64,000 bases of DNA from Pseudomonas sp. NC02 (GTDB lineage Bacteria; Pseudomonadota; Gammaproteobacteria; Pseudomonadales; Pseudomonadaceae), in NCBI RefSeq assembly GCF_002874965.1, contig NZ_CP025624.1, positions 1,240,001 through 1,304,000 of the forward strand, in the 5' to 3' direction. Each line of letters starts with the position of its first letter. Positions within the stretch are counted from its first letter, which is position 1. The translations under genes and the position numbers were made by a program. The notes under the pieces were generated by a model. It did not search any database, was not told the origin of the DNA, and saw only the letters and a program-made list of their open reading frames with translations. This document shows, one piece after another, positions 29,844 through 38,909 of this stretch.

Positions 29844-31148
29844 GTGAAACCGGTCAAAGTAGGCATCTGTGGGTTAGGGACCGTCGGTGGCGGCACCTTC
29901 AACGTACTTCAGCGTAACGCTGAAGAAATTTCCCGCCGTGCAGGGCGTGGGATTGAAGTGGCACAAATTGCCACGCGTACGCCAAAGCCTCAGTTCCAAA
30001 CGACCGGTATTGCGATTACCAACGATGTCTTCGAAGTCGCCACCAACCCTGAAATCGATATCGTCATCGAGCTGGTAGGCGGCTACACCGTGGCCCGCGA
30101 GCTGGTGCTCAAGGCCATCGAAAACGGCAAGCATGTGGTCACTGCCAACAAGGCGCTGATTGCCGTGCACGGTAACGAAATCTTCGCCAAGGCCCGCGAG
30201 AAGGGCGTGATCGTGGCGTTCGAAGCCGCCGTGGCCGGTGGCATCCCGGTGATCAAGGCGATCCGTGAAGGCCTGTCCGCCAACCGTATCAACTGGGTGG
30301 CCGGCATCATCAACGGCACCGGTAACTTCATCCTCACCGAAATGCGCGAGAAGGGCCGTACCTTCGAAGACGTGCTGGCCGAAGCCCAGGCCCTGGGTTA
30401 CGCCGAAGCCGATCCGACCTTCGACGTGGAAGGCATCGACGCTGCCCACAAGCTGACCATCCTGGCGTCCATCGCCTTTGGTATCCCGTTGCAGTTCGAC
30501 AAGGCCTACACCGAAGGCATCACCAAGCTGACCACCGCCGACGTGAACTACGCCGAAGCCCTGGGCTACCGCATCAAGCACCTCGGTGTGGCGCGCAGCA
30601 CCCCGGCCGGTATCGAGCTGCGTGTGCACCCGACACTGATCCCGGCCGACCGCCTGATCGCCAACGTCAATGGCGTGATGAACGCCGTGATGGTCAACGG
30701 TGACGCTGCCGGTTCCACCCTGTTCTACGGCGCCGGCGCCGGCATGGAGCCGACCGCTTCGTCTGTGATCGCCGACCTGGTGGACGTGGTGCGTGCCATG
30801 ACCAGCGACCCGGAAAACCGCGTACCGCACCTGGCCTTCCAGCCGGACTCGCTGTCGGCCCACCCGATCCTGCCGATCGAAGCCTGCGAAAGTGCCTACT
30901 ACCTGCGCATCCAGGCCAAGGATCATCCGGGCGTGCTCGCCCAGGTGGCCAGCATCCTGTCGGAGCGCGGCATCAACATTGAATCGATCATGCAGAAGGA
31001 AGTCGAAGAACAGGACGGCCTGGTGCCCATGATCCTGCTGACCCACCGTGTGCTGGAGCAGCACATCAACGACGCCATCGCCGCGCTTGAAGCGTTGCAG
31101 GGCGTGGTTGGGCCGGTGGTGCGGATTCGCGTCGAACACCTGAACTAA
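29844..31148 (+). CDS. hom: Homoserine dehydrogenase
   Basis: 434 residues. It reduces aspartate semialdehyde to homoserine for threonine and methionine. GTG start at 29844 chosen because GGGGAG lies 7 nt before it and the protein then begins KPVKVGICGLGTVGGG; an ATG at 29829 overlaps the Shine-Dalgarno. Residues 1 to about 130 are the NAD(P)-binding domain, about 140-320 the catalytic domain (GIINGTGNFIL), and about 355-430 an ACT domain (HPGVLAQVASILSERGINIES) for threonine feedback. Forms an operon with thrC. Confidence 0.97.
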   Translation: MKPVKVGICGLGTVGGGTFNVLQRNAEEISRRAGRGIEVAQIATRTPKPQFQTTGIAITNDVFEVATNPEIDIVIELVGGYTVARELVLKAIENGKHVVTANKALIAVHGNEIFAKAREKGVIVAFEAAVAGGIPVIKAIREGLSANRINWVAGIINGTGNFILTEMREKGRTFEDVLAEAQALGYAEADPTFDVEGIDAAHKLTILASIAFGIPLQFDKAYTEGITKLTTADVNYAEALGYRIKHLGVARSTPAGIELRVHPTLIPADRLIANVNGVMNAVMVNGDAAGSTLFYGAGAGMEPTASSVIADLVDVVRAMTSDPENRVPHLAFQPDSLSAHPILPIEACESAYYLRIQAKDHPGVLAQVASILSERGINIESIMQKEVEEQDGLVPMILLTHRVLEQHINDAIAALEALQGVVGPVVRIRVEHLN

Positions 31149-31215
31149 TCGTTTTGCGGCAAGGGCCCCACGCGTTCGGCGGCCCTTGTTCAAGCATGCT
31201 CTAGAGGAGCCAGTC

Positions 31216-32625
31216 ATGCGTTATATCAGCACCCGCGGCCAGGCACCGGCCCTGAATTTCGAAGACGTTCTGCTGGCCGGTCTGGCCACTGACGGCGGCC
31301 TGTACGTGCCGGAAAATCTGCCACGCTTCACCCAGGAAGAAATCGCTTCGTGGGCCGGCCTGCCGTACCACGAGCTGGCGTTCCGGGTCATGCGCCCGTT
31401 CGTCACCGGCAGCATCCCGGATGCGGATTTCAAGAAGATCCTGGAAGAAACCTACGGCGTGTTTTCCCACAGCGCCATCGCCCCGTTGCGTCAACTGAAC
31501 GGCAACGAATGGGTCCTGGAGCTGTTCCACGGCCCAACCCTGGCGTTCAAGGACTTCGCCCTGCAACTGCTGGGTCGCCTGCTGGACTACGTGCTGGAAA
31601 AACGCGGTGAGCGCGTGGTGATCATCGGCGCTACTTCCGGTGATACCGGCTCGGCGGCGATCGAAGGCTGCAAGCACTGCGAAAACGTCGACATCTTCAT
31701 CCTGCACCCGCACAACCGCGTGTCGGAAGTGCAGCGTCGGCAGATGACCACGATCTTCGGCGAGAACATCCACAACATCGCCATCGAAGGCAACTTCGAT
31801 GACTGCCAGGAAATGGTCAAGGCCAGCTTCGCCGACCAGAGCTTCCTCAAGGGCACCCGCCTGGTAGCGGTGAACTCGATCAACTGGGCGCGGATCATGG
31901 CCCAGATCGTCTACTACTTCCATGCTTCCCTGCAGTTGGGCGGCCCGGCGCGTTCGGTGTCGTTCTCGGTGCCAACCGGCAACTTCGGCGACATCTTCGC
32001 CGGTTACCTGGCACGCAACATGGGCCTGCCGATCAACCAGTTGATCGTCGCCACCAACCGCAACGACATCCTGCACCGCTTCATGAGCGGCAACCAGTAC
32101 GTCAAGGAAACCCTGCACGCCACACTGTCGCCGTCGATGGACATCATGGTCTCGTCGAACTTCGAACGCCTGCTGTTCGACATGCACGGTCGCAACGGTG
32201 CTGCACTGGCCGGCCTGATGGACAGCTTCAAGCAAGGTGGCGGTTTCAGCGTCGAGCAGGAGCGCTGGACCGAAACCCGCAAGCTGTTCGACTCCCTGGC
32301 GGTGGACGACGCAGAAACCTGCGAGACCATCGCCGAAGTCTACGCCCAGACCGGCGAGCTGCTGGACCCGCACACCGCCATTGGTGTCAAGGCCGCGCGT
32401 GAATGCCGCCGCAGCCTGGACATCCCGATGGTGATTCTCGGCACCGCGCACCCGGTCAAATTCCCGGAAGCGGTAGAGAAGGCCGGGGTTGGCAAGGCGC
32501 TGGAATTGCCGCCGCACCTCACCGACCTGTTTGAGCGTGAAGAGCGTTGCACGGTATTGGCCAATGACCTGAAAGCGGTGCAGGCGTTTGTCAGCCAGCA
32601 TGGCAATCGCGGCAAGCCACTCTGA
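31216..32625 (+). CDS. thrC: Threonine synthase
   Basis: 469 residues, PLP-dependent. It turns O-phosphohomoserine into threonine, following hom in the pathway and on the DNA (67-bp gap). The PLP lysine lies in ALAFKDFALQL, and the phosphate-binding loop is ATSGDTGSAAIEG. The N-terminus MRYISTRGQAPALNFEDVL is standard for the gammaproteobacterial long type. Start at 31216 with GAGGAG before it. A terminator follows. Confidence 0.97.
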   Translation: MRYISTRGQAPALNFEDVLLAGLATDGGLYVPENLPRFTQEEIASWAGLPYHELAFRVMRPFVTGSIPDADFKKILEETYGVFSHSAIAPLRQLNGNEWVLELFHGPTLAFKDFALQLLGRLLDYVLEKRGERVVIIGATSGDTGSAAIEGCKHCENVDIFILHPHNRVSEVQRRQMTTIFGENIHNIAIEGNFDDCQEMVKASFADQSFLKGTRLVAVNSINWARIMAQIVYYFHASLQLGGPARSVSFSVPTGNFGDIFAGYLARNMGLPINQLIVATNRNDILHRFMSGNQYVKETLHATLSPSMDIMVSSNFERLLFDMHGRNGAALAGLMDSFKQGGGFSVEQERWTETRKLFDSLAVDDAETCETIAEVYAQTGELLDPHTAIGVKAARECRRSLDIPMVILGTAHPVKFPEAVEKAGVGKALELPPHLTDLFEREERCTVLANDLKAVQAFVSQHGNRGKPL

Positions 32626-32649
32626 TCCAACGGCTTTGCGTGGTGGATC

Positions 32650-32675
32650 AAGCCCGTCTTCGTGACGGGCTTTTT
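32650..32675 (+). terminator. Rho-independent terminator of hom-thrC
   Basis: AAGCCCGTC / GACGGGCTT stem with a TTCGT loop and TTTTTC, 25 nt after the thrC stop. Confidence 0.9.
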
Positions 32676-32734
32676 CATTCTGGCGAGCCATACTTGCGCG
32701 GCGACCAACAAGAATAATCAAGGAAACCCAACCG

Positions 32735-35700
32735 GTGTATTTATCGACCCGAGCACACGCGTGGCTGGCATGTGTGCTGCTGCTTGGCCATGGTTCGGCA
32801 AGCCTCGCGGCTGTCAGCCTGCCGTTCAAGCTGGTGCCGGCGTTCATTGCCCTGGAGCCCATGCCCCTGACGGCCAGCGAGCAGCAATGGCTGGCGGCCC
32901 ATCGGCCACTGAGAGTGGGCATTTCGATTGATGACTATCAGCCGATCGATATCACCCGCGACCGCAATCGCTACCAGGGCATCAGCGCCGATTACCTGAG
33001 CCTGATCGGCGCGCGTCTGCATGCACCGATGCAAGTCCTGGGTTTTGCCGAGCGGGCGCAGGCGGTGGAGGCCCTGCGGAGCGGCGCCATCGATATTCTC
33101 ACCAGTGCCAACGGTTACGAGCGTGATGTGTCGGGGTTGCGCTTTACCGAAGACTACATGCCGGACCGCTCGGTGGTGGTCGTGCGCCGGGATGACAGCA
33201 CCCAGAACGAGGACCTCAAGGACAAGAAGCTGGTGTTGCTGGACGGTTACGCCAACGTCAAGAACGTCCATCAGGCGTATCCCGGGAGCCACATCATGCT
33301 GGCACCGAATCTCTACAGTGGCCTCGAAGCGCTGAAGCAAGGTGATGCCGATGCGTTTATCGGCAACGAAGTGATCGTGCGCGCCTATAAATCGCTGCGG
33401 CCCTACCTGGGCTTGCAGATCAAGGTGGAAAGCCGGCTGGCGCCCATCGGCTTTGCCTTTGCCACGCGGGAGGCCGACCCGCTGTTGGGGACGCTGATGG
33501 ACCGGGCGCTGGCGAGTATTGATGAGTCTGTGCGGCGGGAGATCCTTGCGCGCTGGACCACCGGACTGGGGGTGGGCATTGCCGCCGAGCGCATCGCCTT
33601 GTCGGCCCCGGAGCGGGCCTGGGTACTTCAGCATCCGCATGTGGTGGTGGCGTCCCAGCAACTGTCTCCCTATGTATTCAAGGACAAGGACGGCCAGTGG
33701 GTGGGGCTGAATGTGGACTTGCTCAACCGCATTTCACGCATGACCGGCCTGCAGTTCGTGATGGAGGAAGTGTCCTCCACGGCACAGACCCTGGGGTTGC
33801 TGGAAACGGGCAGGGCGGACATGAACACCACCCTGGCCGAAAATCAGGAGCGCAAGGCCTTTCTCGATTTCAGCCATGGGTTCGGGGGCTCAGGCTGGGT
33901 GTTTATCCAGCGCGCTGACGCACCGCCAGTGGCCAGTTTGAGCGAGCTTTCAGGCAAGGTGCTGGCGCTGCCGGCACGCCATGTCCTGGAGGGATATATT
34001 CGTCGCGAGCACCCCGGGATCAAGCTGCAATCGGTGGATAACTACGTCCAGGCCCGTGAGCTGGTAACGCAGGGTCGCGCGGCGGCGACTATCCAGAGTG
34101 AAGTGGAAGTGCAGAGTTACCCGGCCGATGAGTTGCGCATCGGCCGCAGTGTCGAGGGCAAGTGGTCGGCCAACAGCCTGTCGGTGCGCAAGGATCAACC
34201 GGAACTGCTGAGCATTTTGAACAAGGCGCTGGAAGCGCTGCCGGTCGCGGAATTGAGCGCCCTGCGTTTGCGTTGGCTGGGGAGCGTACCCGTCCCGGTG
34301 CCGGCCTGGCAGCGTGTGCCGCCATGGGCCTACTGGACGGTCGCCATGGCGCTGCTGTTTGTGCTGGTGTCCCTGGCCTGGAACAGCCGGCTCAAGCGCC
34401 AGATTCGCCAGCGCCTCCAGGCCGAGCAGCGGCTCAACGACCAGTTGGCGTTCAAGCGCGCGCTGCTGGACGGCATGCCCAACCCGGTATTTGTGCGTGA
34501 TCTGGAAGGACGCCTGGTGACCTGCAACACCAGCTATGAACAACAGTTGAACACCCGGCGCGAGCAGATCCAGGGCCTGACGCTGATGGAAAGCGGGCTG
34601 ATGCCTGACGCTACGGCCGCGCGCCTGCATGCCGGCCACATGGAGCAATTGGCGAGCCAGCAGTCGCTGTTCGTCGACCGGCAGCTGGAGTTCAATGGCG
34701 GGGCGTTTCATGTGTATCAGTGGACGGTGCCGTTCTTCGACGCCAAGGGCCAGCTCCAGGGTTTGCTCGGTGGCTGGGTCGATATCAACGAGCGCAAGGT
34801 CCTGGAGCTCCAGCTGATGGATGCGCGGCAGGCCGCTGACGAAGCGAACTACGCAAAAAGCGCGTTTCTCTCGACCCTGAGCCACGAGATTCGCACGCCG
34901 ATGACCGCCATTATCGGTCTGCTCGAGCTGGAGCAGGAGCGTGCCCAGGCTGAAGGCAAGCCAGTGTCTGAAGCCCTGCGAGTGGCCCATCGCTCGGCGC
35001 GTGAGTTGATTGCCCTGATGGGTGACAGCCTGGACCTGGCCAAGATTGAAGCCGGTCATCTGCAACTGGCGCCGCAGGCCACTGACTTGAAAGGTTTCTT
35101 CGAGGGCATACAGCGCTTGTTCGAACCCATGGCGCAGAAAAAGGGCCTTCACCTGACCCTGGCATTCGACCCGAGCGCGCAAGGATATTACTGGTTCGAC
35201 CCGCTGCGCCTGCGTCAGGTTATCCATAACCTGTTGGGCAACGCGCTCAAGTTCACCTCGCGCGGTGAGGTTCGGGTCAGTGTTGCGCGCAAGCTTGACC
35301 CGGCGGGGGCCGAATATTTGCAGCTGTGTGTGGAGGACAGCGGGCCGGGCATTGGCGTCGAGCAGCAGGCGCGAGTGTTCAAGCCGTTTATCCAGGTCAG
35401 CGCGCGGACGGCTGCCGAGCACGGCGGCACGGGACTGGGCTTGAGCATCTGCCAGCAACTGGTGGAATTGATGGGAGGCAGCATCACCCTGAGCAGCGTG
35501 GTGGGAGAGGGCACGGTGGTGTGCATCGACCTGTACCTGGATCGGGTCAGCAGCGACGACGTGCCAGCATCTGCCGGTGTACCGCTGCTGGTGGCCGGCC
35601 GCAACCTGTCGGTGTTGGTGGTGGATGACCTGCCGGCCAATCGGCTGGTGCTGGTTCAGCAGTTGCAGTTCCTGGGTCATCAAGTAGTGGCCGTCGATTC

Positions 35701-36316
35701 GGCCGAAGCGGCCTTGCAGCGTTGGCACCATGAGGTGTTTGACGTCCTGGTCACCGATTGCAATATGCCGGGCATGTCCGGCTACGCCTTGAGTGAGGCC
35801 ATCCGCCGGCTGGAAGCCCAGGAGCAACGGCCACGCCTGGCGCTGGTGGGTTGCACGGCGAATGCCCTGGATGATGAACAGCAGCGCTGCCGGGAGTCGG
35901 GAATGGATGAACTGCTGGTCAAGCCCGTGACCCTTGAGCACTGGACGCGTGTGCTCGCCCGCGTCGTGCCTGCACGTTCTTTCAGCATCCAGACCCTGCG
36001 CACCATGACCCAGGCCGACGGACCGGTTTTGCAGCGGATGCTGCAGGAGCTGGCGAGGAGCCTTGAGCAGGAGCATAACCTGATGGCCTCCGCCATGGCG
36101 GACCACGACCAGGTCCGGCTGGCCGCCTCGCTGCACCGCCTGAAGGGCATATGCTGCCTGGTGGATGCGTTGCCGCTGGCCAAGGCCTGTGTGGCGCTGG
36201 AAGGGTGTATTCGGGAGCAGCGCAACGCTGAGATTGAACTGCATTGGTTAGCGCTGCGCGAAGCATTGATCGAATTCCAGGTCGAGCTTGAGGCTTATCT
36301 GGACCCGTCCGAATAA
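32735..36316 (+). CDS. BvgS/RocS1-type hybrid sensor histidine kinase
   Basis: 1193 residues, GTG start with AAGGA upstream. Order: signal peptide (1 to about 25), two periplasmic solute-binding-like (Venus flytrap) domains (about 55-275 and 290-515), one membrane helix (about 530-548), PAS domain (about 575-690), HisKA with phospho-His717 (LSHEIRTPM), HATPase (NALKFTS, DSGPGIG, GTGLGLSI), receiver with phospho-Asp1008 (VTDCNMPG) and HPt with His1134 (LHRLKGICC). This is the unorthodox four-step phosphorelay layout of BvgS, EvgS and RocS1/SadS. The next genes are REC-EAL and NarL-type regulators, matching the RocS1-RocR-RocA1 locus of P. aeruginosa, which controls biofilm maturation and fimbrial genes. 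The signal sensed is unknown. Confidence 0.9.
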   Translation: MYLSTRAHAWLACVLLLGHGSASLAAVSLPFKLVPAFIALEPMPLTASEQQWLAAHRPLRVGISIDDYQPIDITRDRNRYQGISADYLSLIGARLHAPMQVLGFAERAQAVEALRSGAIDILTSANGYERDVSGLRFTEDYMPDRSVVVVRRDDSTQNEDLKDKKLVLLDGYANVKNVHQAYPGSHIMLAPNLYSGLEALKQGDADAFIGNEVIVRAYKSLRPYLGLQIKVESRLAPIGFAFATREADPLLGTLMDRALASIDESVRREILARWTTGLGVGIAAERIALSAPERAWVLQHPHVVVASQQLSPYVFKDKDGQWVGLNVDLLNRISRMTGLQFVMEEVSSTAQTLGLLETGRADMNTTLAENQERKAFLDFSHGFGGSGWVFIQRADAPPVASLSELSGKVLALPARHVLEGYIRREHPGIKLQSVDNYVQARELVTQGRAAATIQSEVEVQSYPADELRIGRSVEGKWSANSLSVRKDQPELLSILNKALEALPVAELSALRLRWLGSVPVPVPAWQRVPPWAYWTVAMALLFVLVSLAWNSRLKRQIRQRLQAEQRLNDQLAFKRALLDGMPNPVFVRDLEGRLVTCNTSYEQQLNTRREQIQGLTLMESGLMPDATAARLHAGHMEQLASQQSLFVDRQLEFNGGAFHVYQWTVPFFDAKGQLQGLLGGWVDINERKVLELQLMDARQAADEANYAKSAFLSTLSHEIRTPMTAIIGLLELEQERAQAEGKPVSEALRVAHRSARELIALMGDSLDLAKIEAGHLQLAPQATDLKGFFEGIQRLFEPMAQKKGLHLTLAFDPSAQGYYWFDPLRLRQVIHNLLGNALKFTSRGEVRVSVARKLDPAGAEYLQLCVEDSGPGIGVEQQARVFKPFIQVSARTAAEHGGTGLGLSICQQLVELMGGSITLSSVVGEGTVVCIDLYLDRVSSDDVPASAGVPLLVAGRNLSVLVVDDLPANRLVLVQQLQFLGHQVVAVDSAEAALQRWHHEVFDVLVTDCNMPGMSGYALSEAIRRLEAQEQRPRLALVGCTANALDDEQQRCRESGMDELLVKPVTLEHWTRVLARVVPARSFSIQTLRTMTQADGPVLQRMLQELARSLEQEHNLMASAMADHDQVRLAASLHRLKGICCLVDALPLAKACVALEGCIREQRNAEIELHWLALREALIEFQVELEAYLDPSE

Positions 36317-36389
36317 GACATGTCCTATGGGGAAGGCGCGGGGTTTTTATTAGTCTGTGCACCCTCGCTTCTCCCCGGTAACGTTTTTC

Positions 36390-37634
36390 ATGCGCTCCCT
36401 CAACGTCCTGATCCTCGAAGATAACCCGTTCCAACTGATGGCCCTGCATCAGATGCTCAACGCCAACGGCGTATTCAATGTACGCACGGCCGAAACGGTT
36501 GACGCCGCTCGCCAGTCACTGGAGAGCAAGGGCGCGGTGGACATCGCGATTTGCGATCTGTACCTGGAGCAGGGTGATGGCCTTGAGCTGATTCGGGAAA
36601 TGGCCGAGCGCCGCCAGGCTCAGGTGTTGATCCTGCTGAGCAACGCCGAGCCGGATGTGCTGGAAGGCGTGGCGCACATGGCCCGACAGTTGGGGCTCAA
36701 CGTGCTCGGCTGCCTGCCCAAACCGGCGTCGGCAACGCTGATCGGGAAAGTCCTCGAGGCGTGCCGGGAACGCTTGCGGCCCGGGCCGCCGGTGGTGTCC
36801 TGGGAGCGGGTGCGCCAGTTGCTGGACTTGAGTGAGTCCGAGCAGTTGCCGCCTTCGGCAGATCTGAGCCAGGTCGCTATCGCCCGCTGCGGCACGGTCT
36901 GGTATCAGCCCATTGTCAGCCAGGCGGGCGCGTTGCAAGGTGTCGAAGCGCTGGCCCGCTGGCAGCTTCCTGACGGCGAGTTGCTGTTGCCTGACGCGTT
37001 TCTGCCGGTGCTGGAGTTTGCCGGAATGGAAGAGGCGTTTACCTGGCACGTGCTGGAACAAGCGCTGGGCCAGGCGGCACACGTCATGCGCGAAACCGGG
37101 CAGGTGCTGCCGGTGGCGGTGAATATCCCGGGGCGGATGCTGGAGCGTCCGCACTTTCCCCAAGTGCTGCAAGGCTTGCTGCAACTTCACGGCGTGCCCG
37201 CCCGTGGCCTGACTCTGGAACTGGTGGAAACCTCGCGCCTGAACACCGACAGCGCCCACGTCACCGGCTTGCTGCGTTTGCGGATGATGGGGTGCAAGCT
37301 GTCCATCGGTGATTTCGGCGTGGGCGGCACCAGCCTGCAACGCTTGCTGGAATTGCCCTTCAGCGAATTGAAGATCCCGCCGGCGTTTGCCAGCGGCATG
37401 GCCAGGGACGATCGCAAGGCGGCAGTGGTTGCCGGCGCCATGAGCATGGCGAGGCGACTGGGTGTGGGTGTGGTGGTGACCGGGGTTGAAAGCGCCGCCG
37501 ACTATCACGCGGTAAGTGAACTGGGGGCTGCGTGGTTGCAAGGCTGCTTTATCGCCGGCCCCATGGACGCCGAGGCGCTCAAGCAGTGGATCGCGTTTCA
37601 GGCTAGGCCAGCCCGTGTTCCTGCACATAGATAA
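36390..37634 (+). CDS. RocR-like response regulator with degenerate EAL domain
   Basis: 414 residues. Residues 1-125 are a receiver with phospho-Asp56 (CDLYLEQG). Residues about 165-410 are an EAL domain. Substrate residues kept: Glu186 of EAL, Asn245, Glu277, Glu280, Asp308 and Lys328. Changed: the first Asp of DDFGTG is Gly307 (IGDFGVGG), and the Glu of the AEGVE motif is Thr364 (VTGVES). By offset of 12 these equal Asp295 and Glu352 of P. aeruginosa RocR as I recall its numbering; Glu352 is the catalytic residue for c-di-GMP hydrolysis. The protein may bind c-di-GMP or partners without cutting it. Its 3' end overlaps the convergent NarL-type gene by 32 bp. Confidence 0.88.
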   Translation: MRSLNVLILEDNPFQLMALHQMLNANGVFNVRTAETVDAARQSLESKGAVDIAICDLYLEQGDGLELIREMAERRQAQVLILLSNAEPDVLEGVAHMARQLGLNVLGCLPKPASATLIGKVLEACRERLRPGPPVVSWERVRQLLDLSESEQLPPSADLSQVAIARCGTVWYQPIVSQAGALQGVEALARWQLPDGELLLPDAFLPVLEFAGMEEAFTWHVLEQALGQAAHVMRETGQVLPVAVNIPGRMLERPHFPQVLQGLLQLHGVPARGLTLELVETSRLNTDSAHVTGLLRLRMMGCKLSIGDFGVGGTSLQRLLELPFSELKIPPAFASGMARDDRKAAVVAGAMSMARRLGVGVVVTGVESAADYHAVSELGAAWLQGCFIAGPMDAEALKQWIAFQARPARVPAHR

Positions 37635-38256
37635 ACAGCGCGGCGTCGTTGCTCAGGCCCAGCTTGCGCATGGCGCTGACCTTTTGTGCACTGACGGTTT
37701 GCTTGCTGCGATGAAGATTCGCGGCGATCTCGCCTACCGTCAGGCCGCCGGCCAGCAGGCGGATGACTTCCAGTTCACGGGGTGATAGTTGATCCTGGGA
37801 GTGCACACGCTCGACGCCTGCCAGGTTCAGTGACTGACTGATGGTCTGGGCCACATAACGTCGCTGCTGGCGCACCTGACGGATTGCTTCAGGCAATTCG
37901 TCTGCGAGACTGGCCTTGCTCAGCAGGCCCATGACACCCAACTCCAGGATGGCGTGGAACAGGCCGGCGTTGTTCAGCATGGTCACCACCACGATGGGCA
38001 GGCCCGGGTGATGCCGGCGCAGTTGTTCGATCAGGCGCAAGCCGTCGGCCTGGGGCTCGGCGGGCATCATGAAGTCGGTCACCAGAATGTCGCAGGCACA
38101 ACGTTGCAGCAGTTCGCCAAGGGCCTGGGGTGAGTTGGCTTCACCGACGATGGTTAGCCTCTCGTCACGTTCCAGGACTGCCCGCAGACCGATGAGGAAA
38201 ATCGGGTGGTCGTCGGCGAGGACGATGCGCAATGGCTTGTCAGACGTTTCGTTCAA
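37603..38256 (-). CDS. RocA1-like NarL/FixJ response regulator
   Basis: 217 residues: receiver (residues 8-125, phospho-Asp61 in VTDFMMPAEP, with ADDHPIF acidic pocket) and LuxR-type helix-turn-helix (about 150-212, LSPRELEVIRLLAGGLTVGEIAANL). It is probably the DNA-binding output of the kinase at 32735-36316. In P. aeruginosa RocA1 activates cup fimbrial genes and RocR opposes it; that relation is inferred here from order and domains. It is encoded convergently and shares 32 bp with the end of the EAL gene. Confidence 0.88.
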   Translation of the reverse strand: MNETSDKPLRIVLADDHPIFLIGLRAVLERDERLTIVGEANSPQALGELLQRCACDILVTDFMMPAEPQADGLRLIEQLRRHHPGLPIVVVTMLNNAGLFHAILELGVMGLLSKASLADELPEAIRQVRQQRRYVAQTISQSLNLAGVERVHSQDQLSPRELEVIRLLAGGLTVGEIAANLHRSKQTVSAQKVSAMRKLGLSNDAALFIYVQEHGLA

Positions 38257-38334
38257 TACAGGCTCCCAGGGTAATTTGGGGATTCTAGCCTGTTAACGCA
38301 GGAGAGGCTCTGAAGGTGGGTTCTACAAAGGCGT

Positions 38335-38377
38335 AAAAAACGCCGCGTCCCCGTCCGTGGGGCAGCGGCGTTTTTCG
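38335..38377. terminator. Bidirectional-type terminator
   Basis: AAAAAACGCCGC and GCGGCGTTTTT arms around an inner CCCCGTCCGTGGGG stem. It lies 78 bp upstream of the RocA1-like start and 30 bp after the stop-side of the small gene at 38407-38607, for which (minus strand) it serves as terminator. Confidence 0.85.
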
Positions 38378-38406
38378 TTTCTGGCAGGCCCGGTCGGAGT
38401 GATCGT

Positions 38407-38607
38407 TTAGGCGAGTAGTTTCTGAGCCACTGCCATTACGGTTCCGACAGCCGTGAAGAAGCCGATGGCGATACCAACGGGATACCAGAAATTCTCTCGG
38501 GTTATCTTGTGGGATTCTGCGTTTAGCTTGCGTTGCTCGGCATAAATTCTGGATATGTCGGCGTGAATCTTCTCTAGTATTGCCTGCTCTTTTTCGTGTT
38601 CCAGCAT
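38407..38607 (-). CDS. Small single-pass membrane protein of unknown function
   Basis: 66 residues. Start at 38607 (MLEHEKEQAIL), preceded by GAAGGA at 8 nt; a longer frame to 38679 lacks a ribosome binding site. Residues 1-42 are charged and likely a coiled coil (EKIHADISRIYAEQRKLNAE), followed by a membrane helix at about 44-65 (WYPVGIAIGFFTAVGTVMAV). I do not recognise a family. The layout, cytoplasmic coiled coil plus C-terminal helix, occurs in small phage-like or plasmid-like proteins, but nothing else phage-like is nearby. Confidence 0.7.
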   Translation of the reverse strand: MLEHEKEQAILEKIHADISRIYAEQRKLNAESHKITRENFWYPVGIAIGFFTAVGTVMAVAQKLLA

Positions 38608-38711
38608 GGTCTTCGTCCTTCGCAACGGGGCCTTTTGGTATGCGCTGTTTATCGATGTGCCGGCATGATCAGCGCTCATCGAGTATAGGATTCACCCTCG
38701 GCATCAGCGCC

Positions 38712-38757
38712 AAAACGGCAACTCATTGAGTAAGCAGTTATGTGCTGCCGTTTTTTG
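38712..38757 (+). terminator. Orphan terminator-like hairpin in a divergent gap
   Basis: AAAACGGCA and TGCCGTTTT arms, then TTGC, with a perfect ACTCATTGAGT palindrome in the loop (38721-38731). It points along the plus strand but no plus-strand gene precedes it. The rest of the 38608-38909 gap holds the AlgU-like promoter below. Confidence 0.55.
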
Positions 38758-38822
38758 CTTGTCATGTTGCAAGCGCATGCTGGACACGTCATCCCCCGGC
38801 AACCCTTGAAAGACGAAAAAGC

Positions 38823-38850
38823 GAACTTTCCTACGACGCAAATAGTCACT
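38823..38850 (+). promoter_or_regulatory. AlgU (sigma-22)-like promoter of the DUF3509 gene
   Basis: GAACTT (38823-38828), 17-bp spacer, TCACT (38846-38850). The Pseudomonas AlgU consensus is GAACTT, 16-17 bp, TCtgA. It is 60 bp before the DUF3509 start. The -35 box is exact. Confidence 0.55.
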
Positions 38851-38909
38851 TAGGATAGATGCAGCTCCCGTTTACACGATTGTTTCCGAACTATTGAGTG
38901 GTGATCGAG

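Noticed and set aside
33950..36244. Long open frame antisense to the hybrid kinase
   Set aside because: Composition is that of an antisense shadow; all kinase motifs lie on the plus strand.
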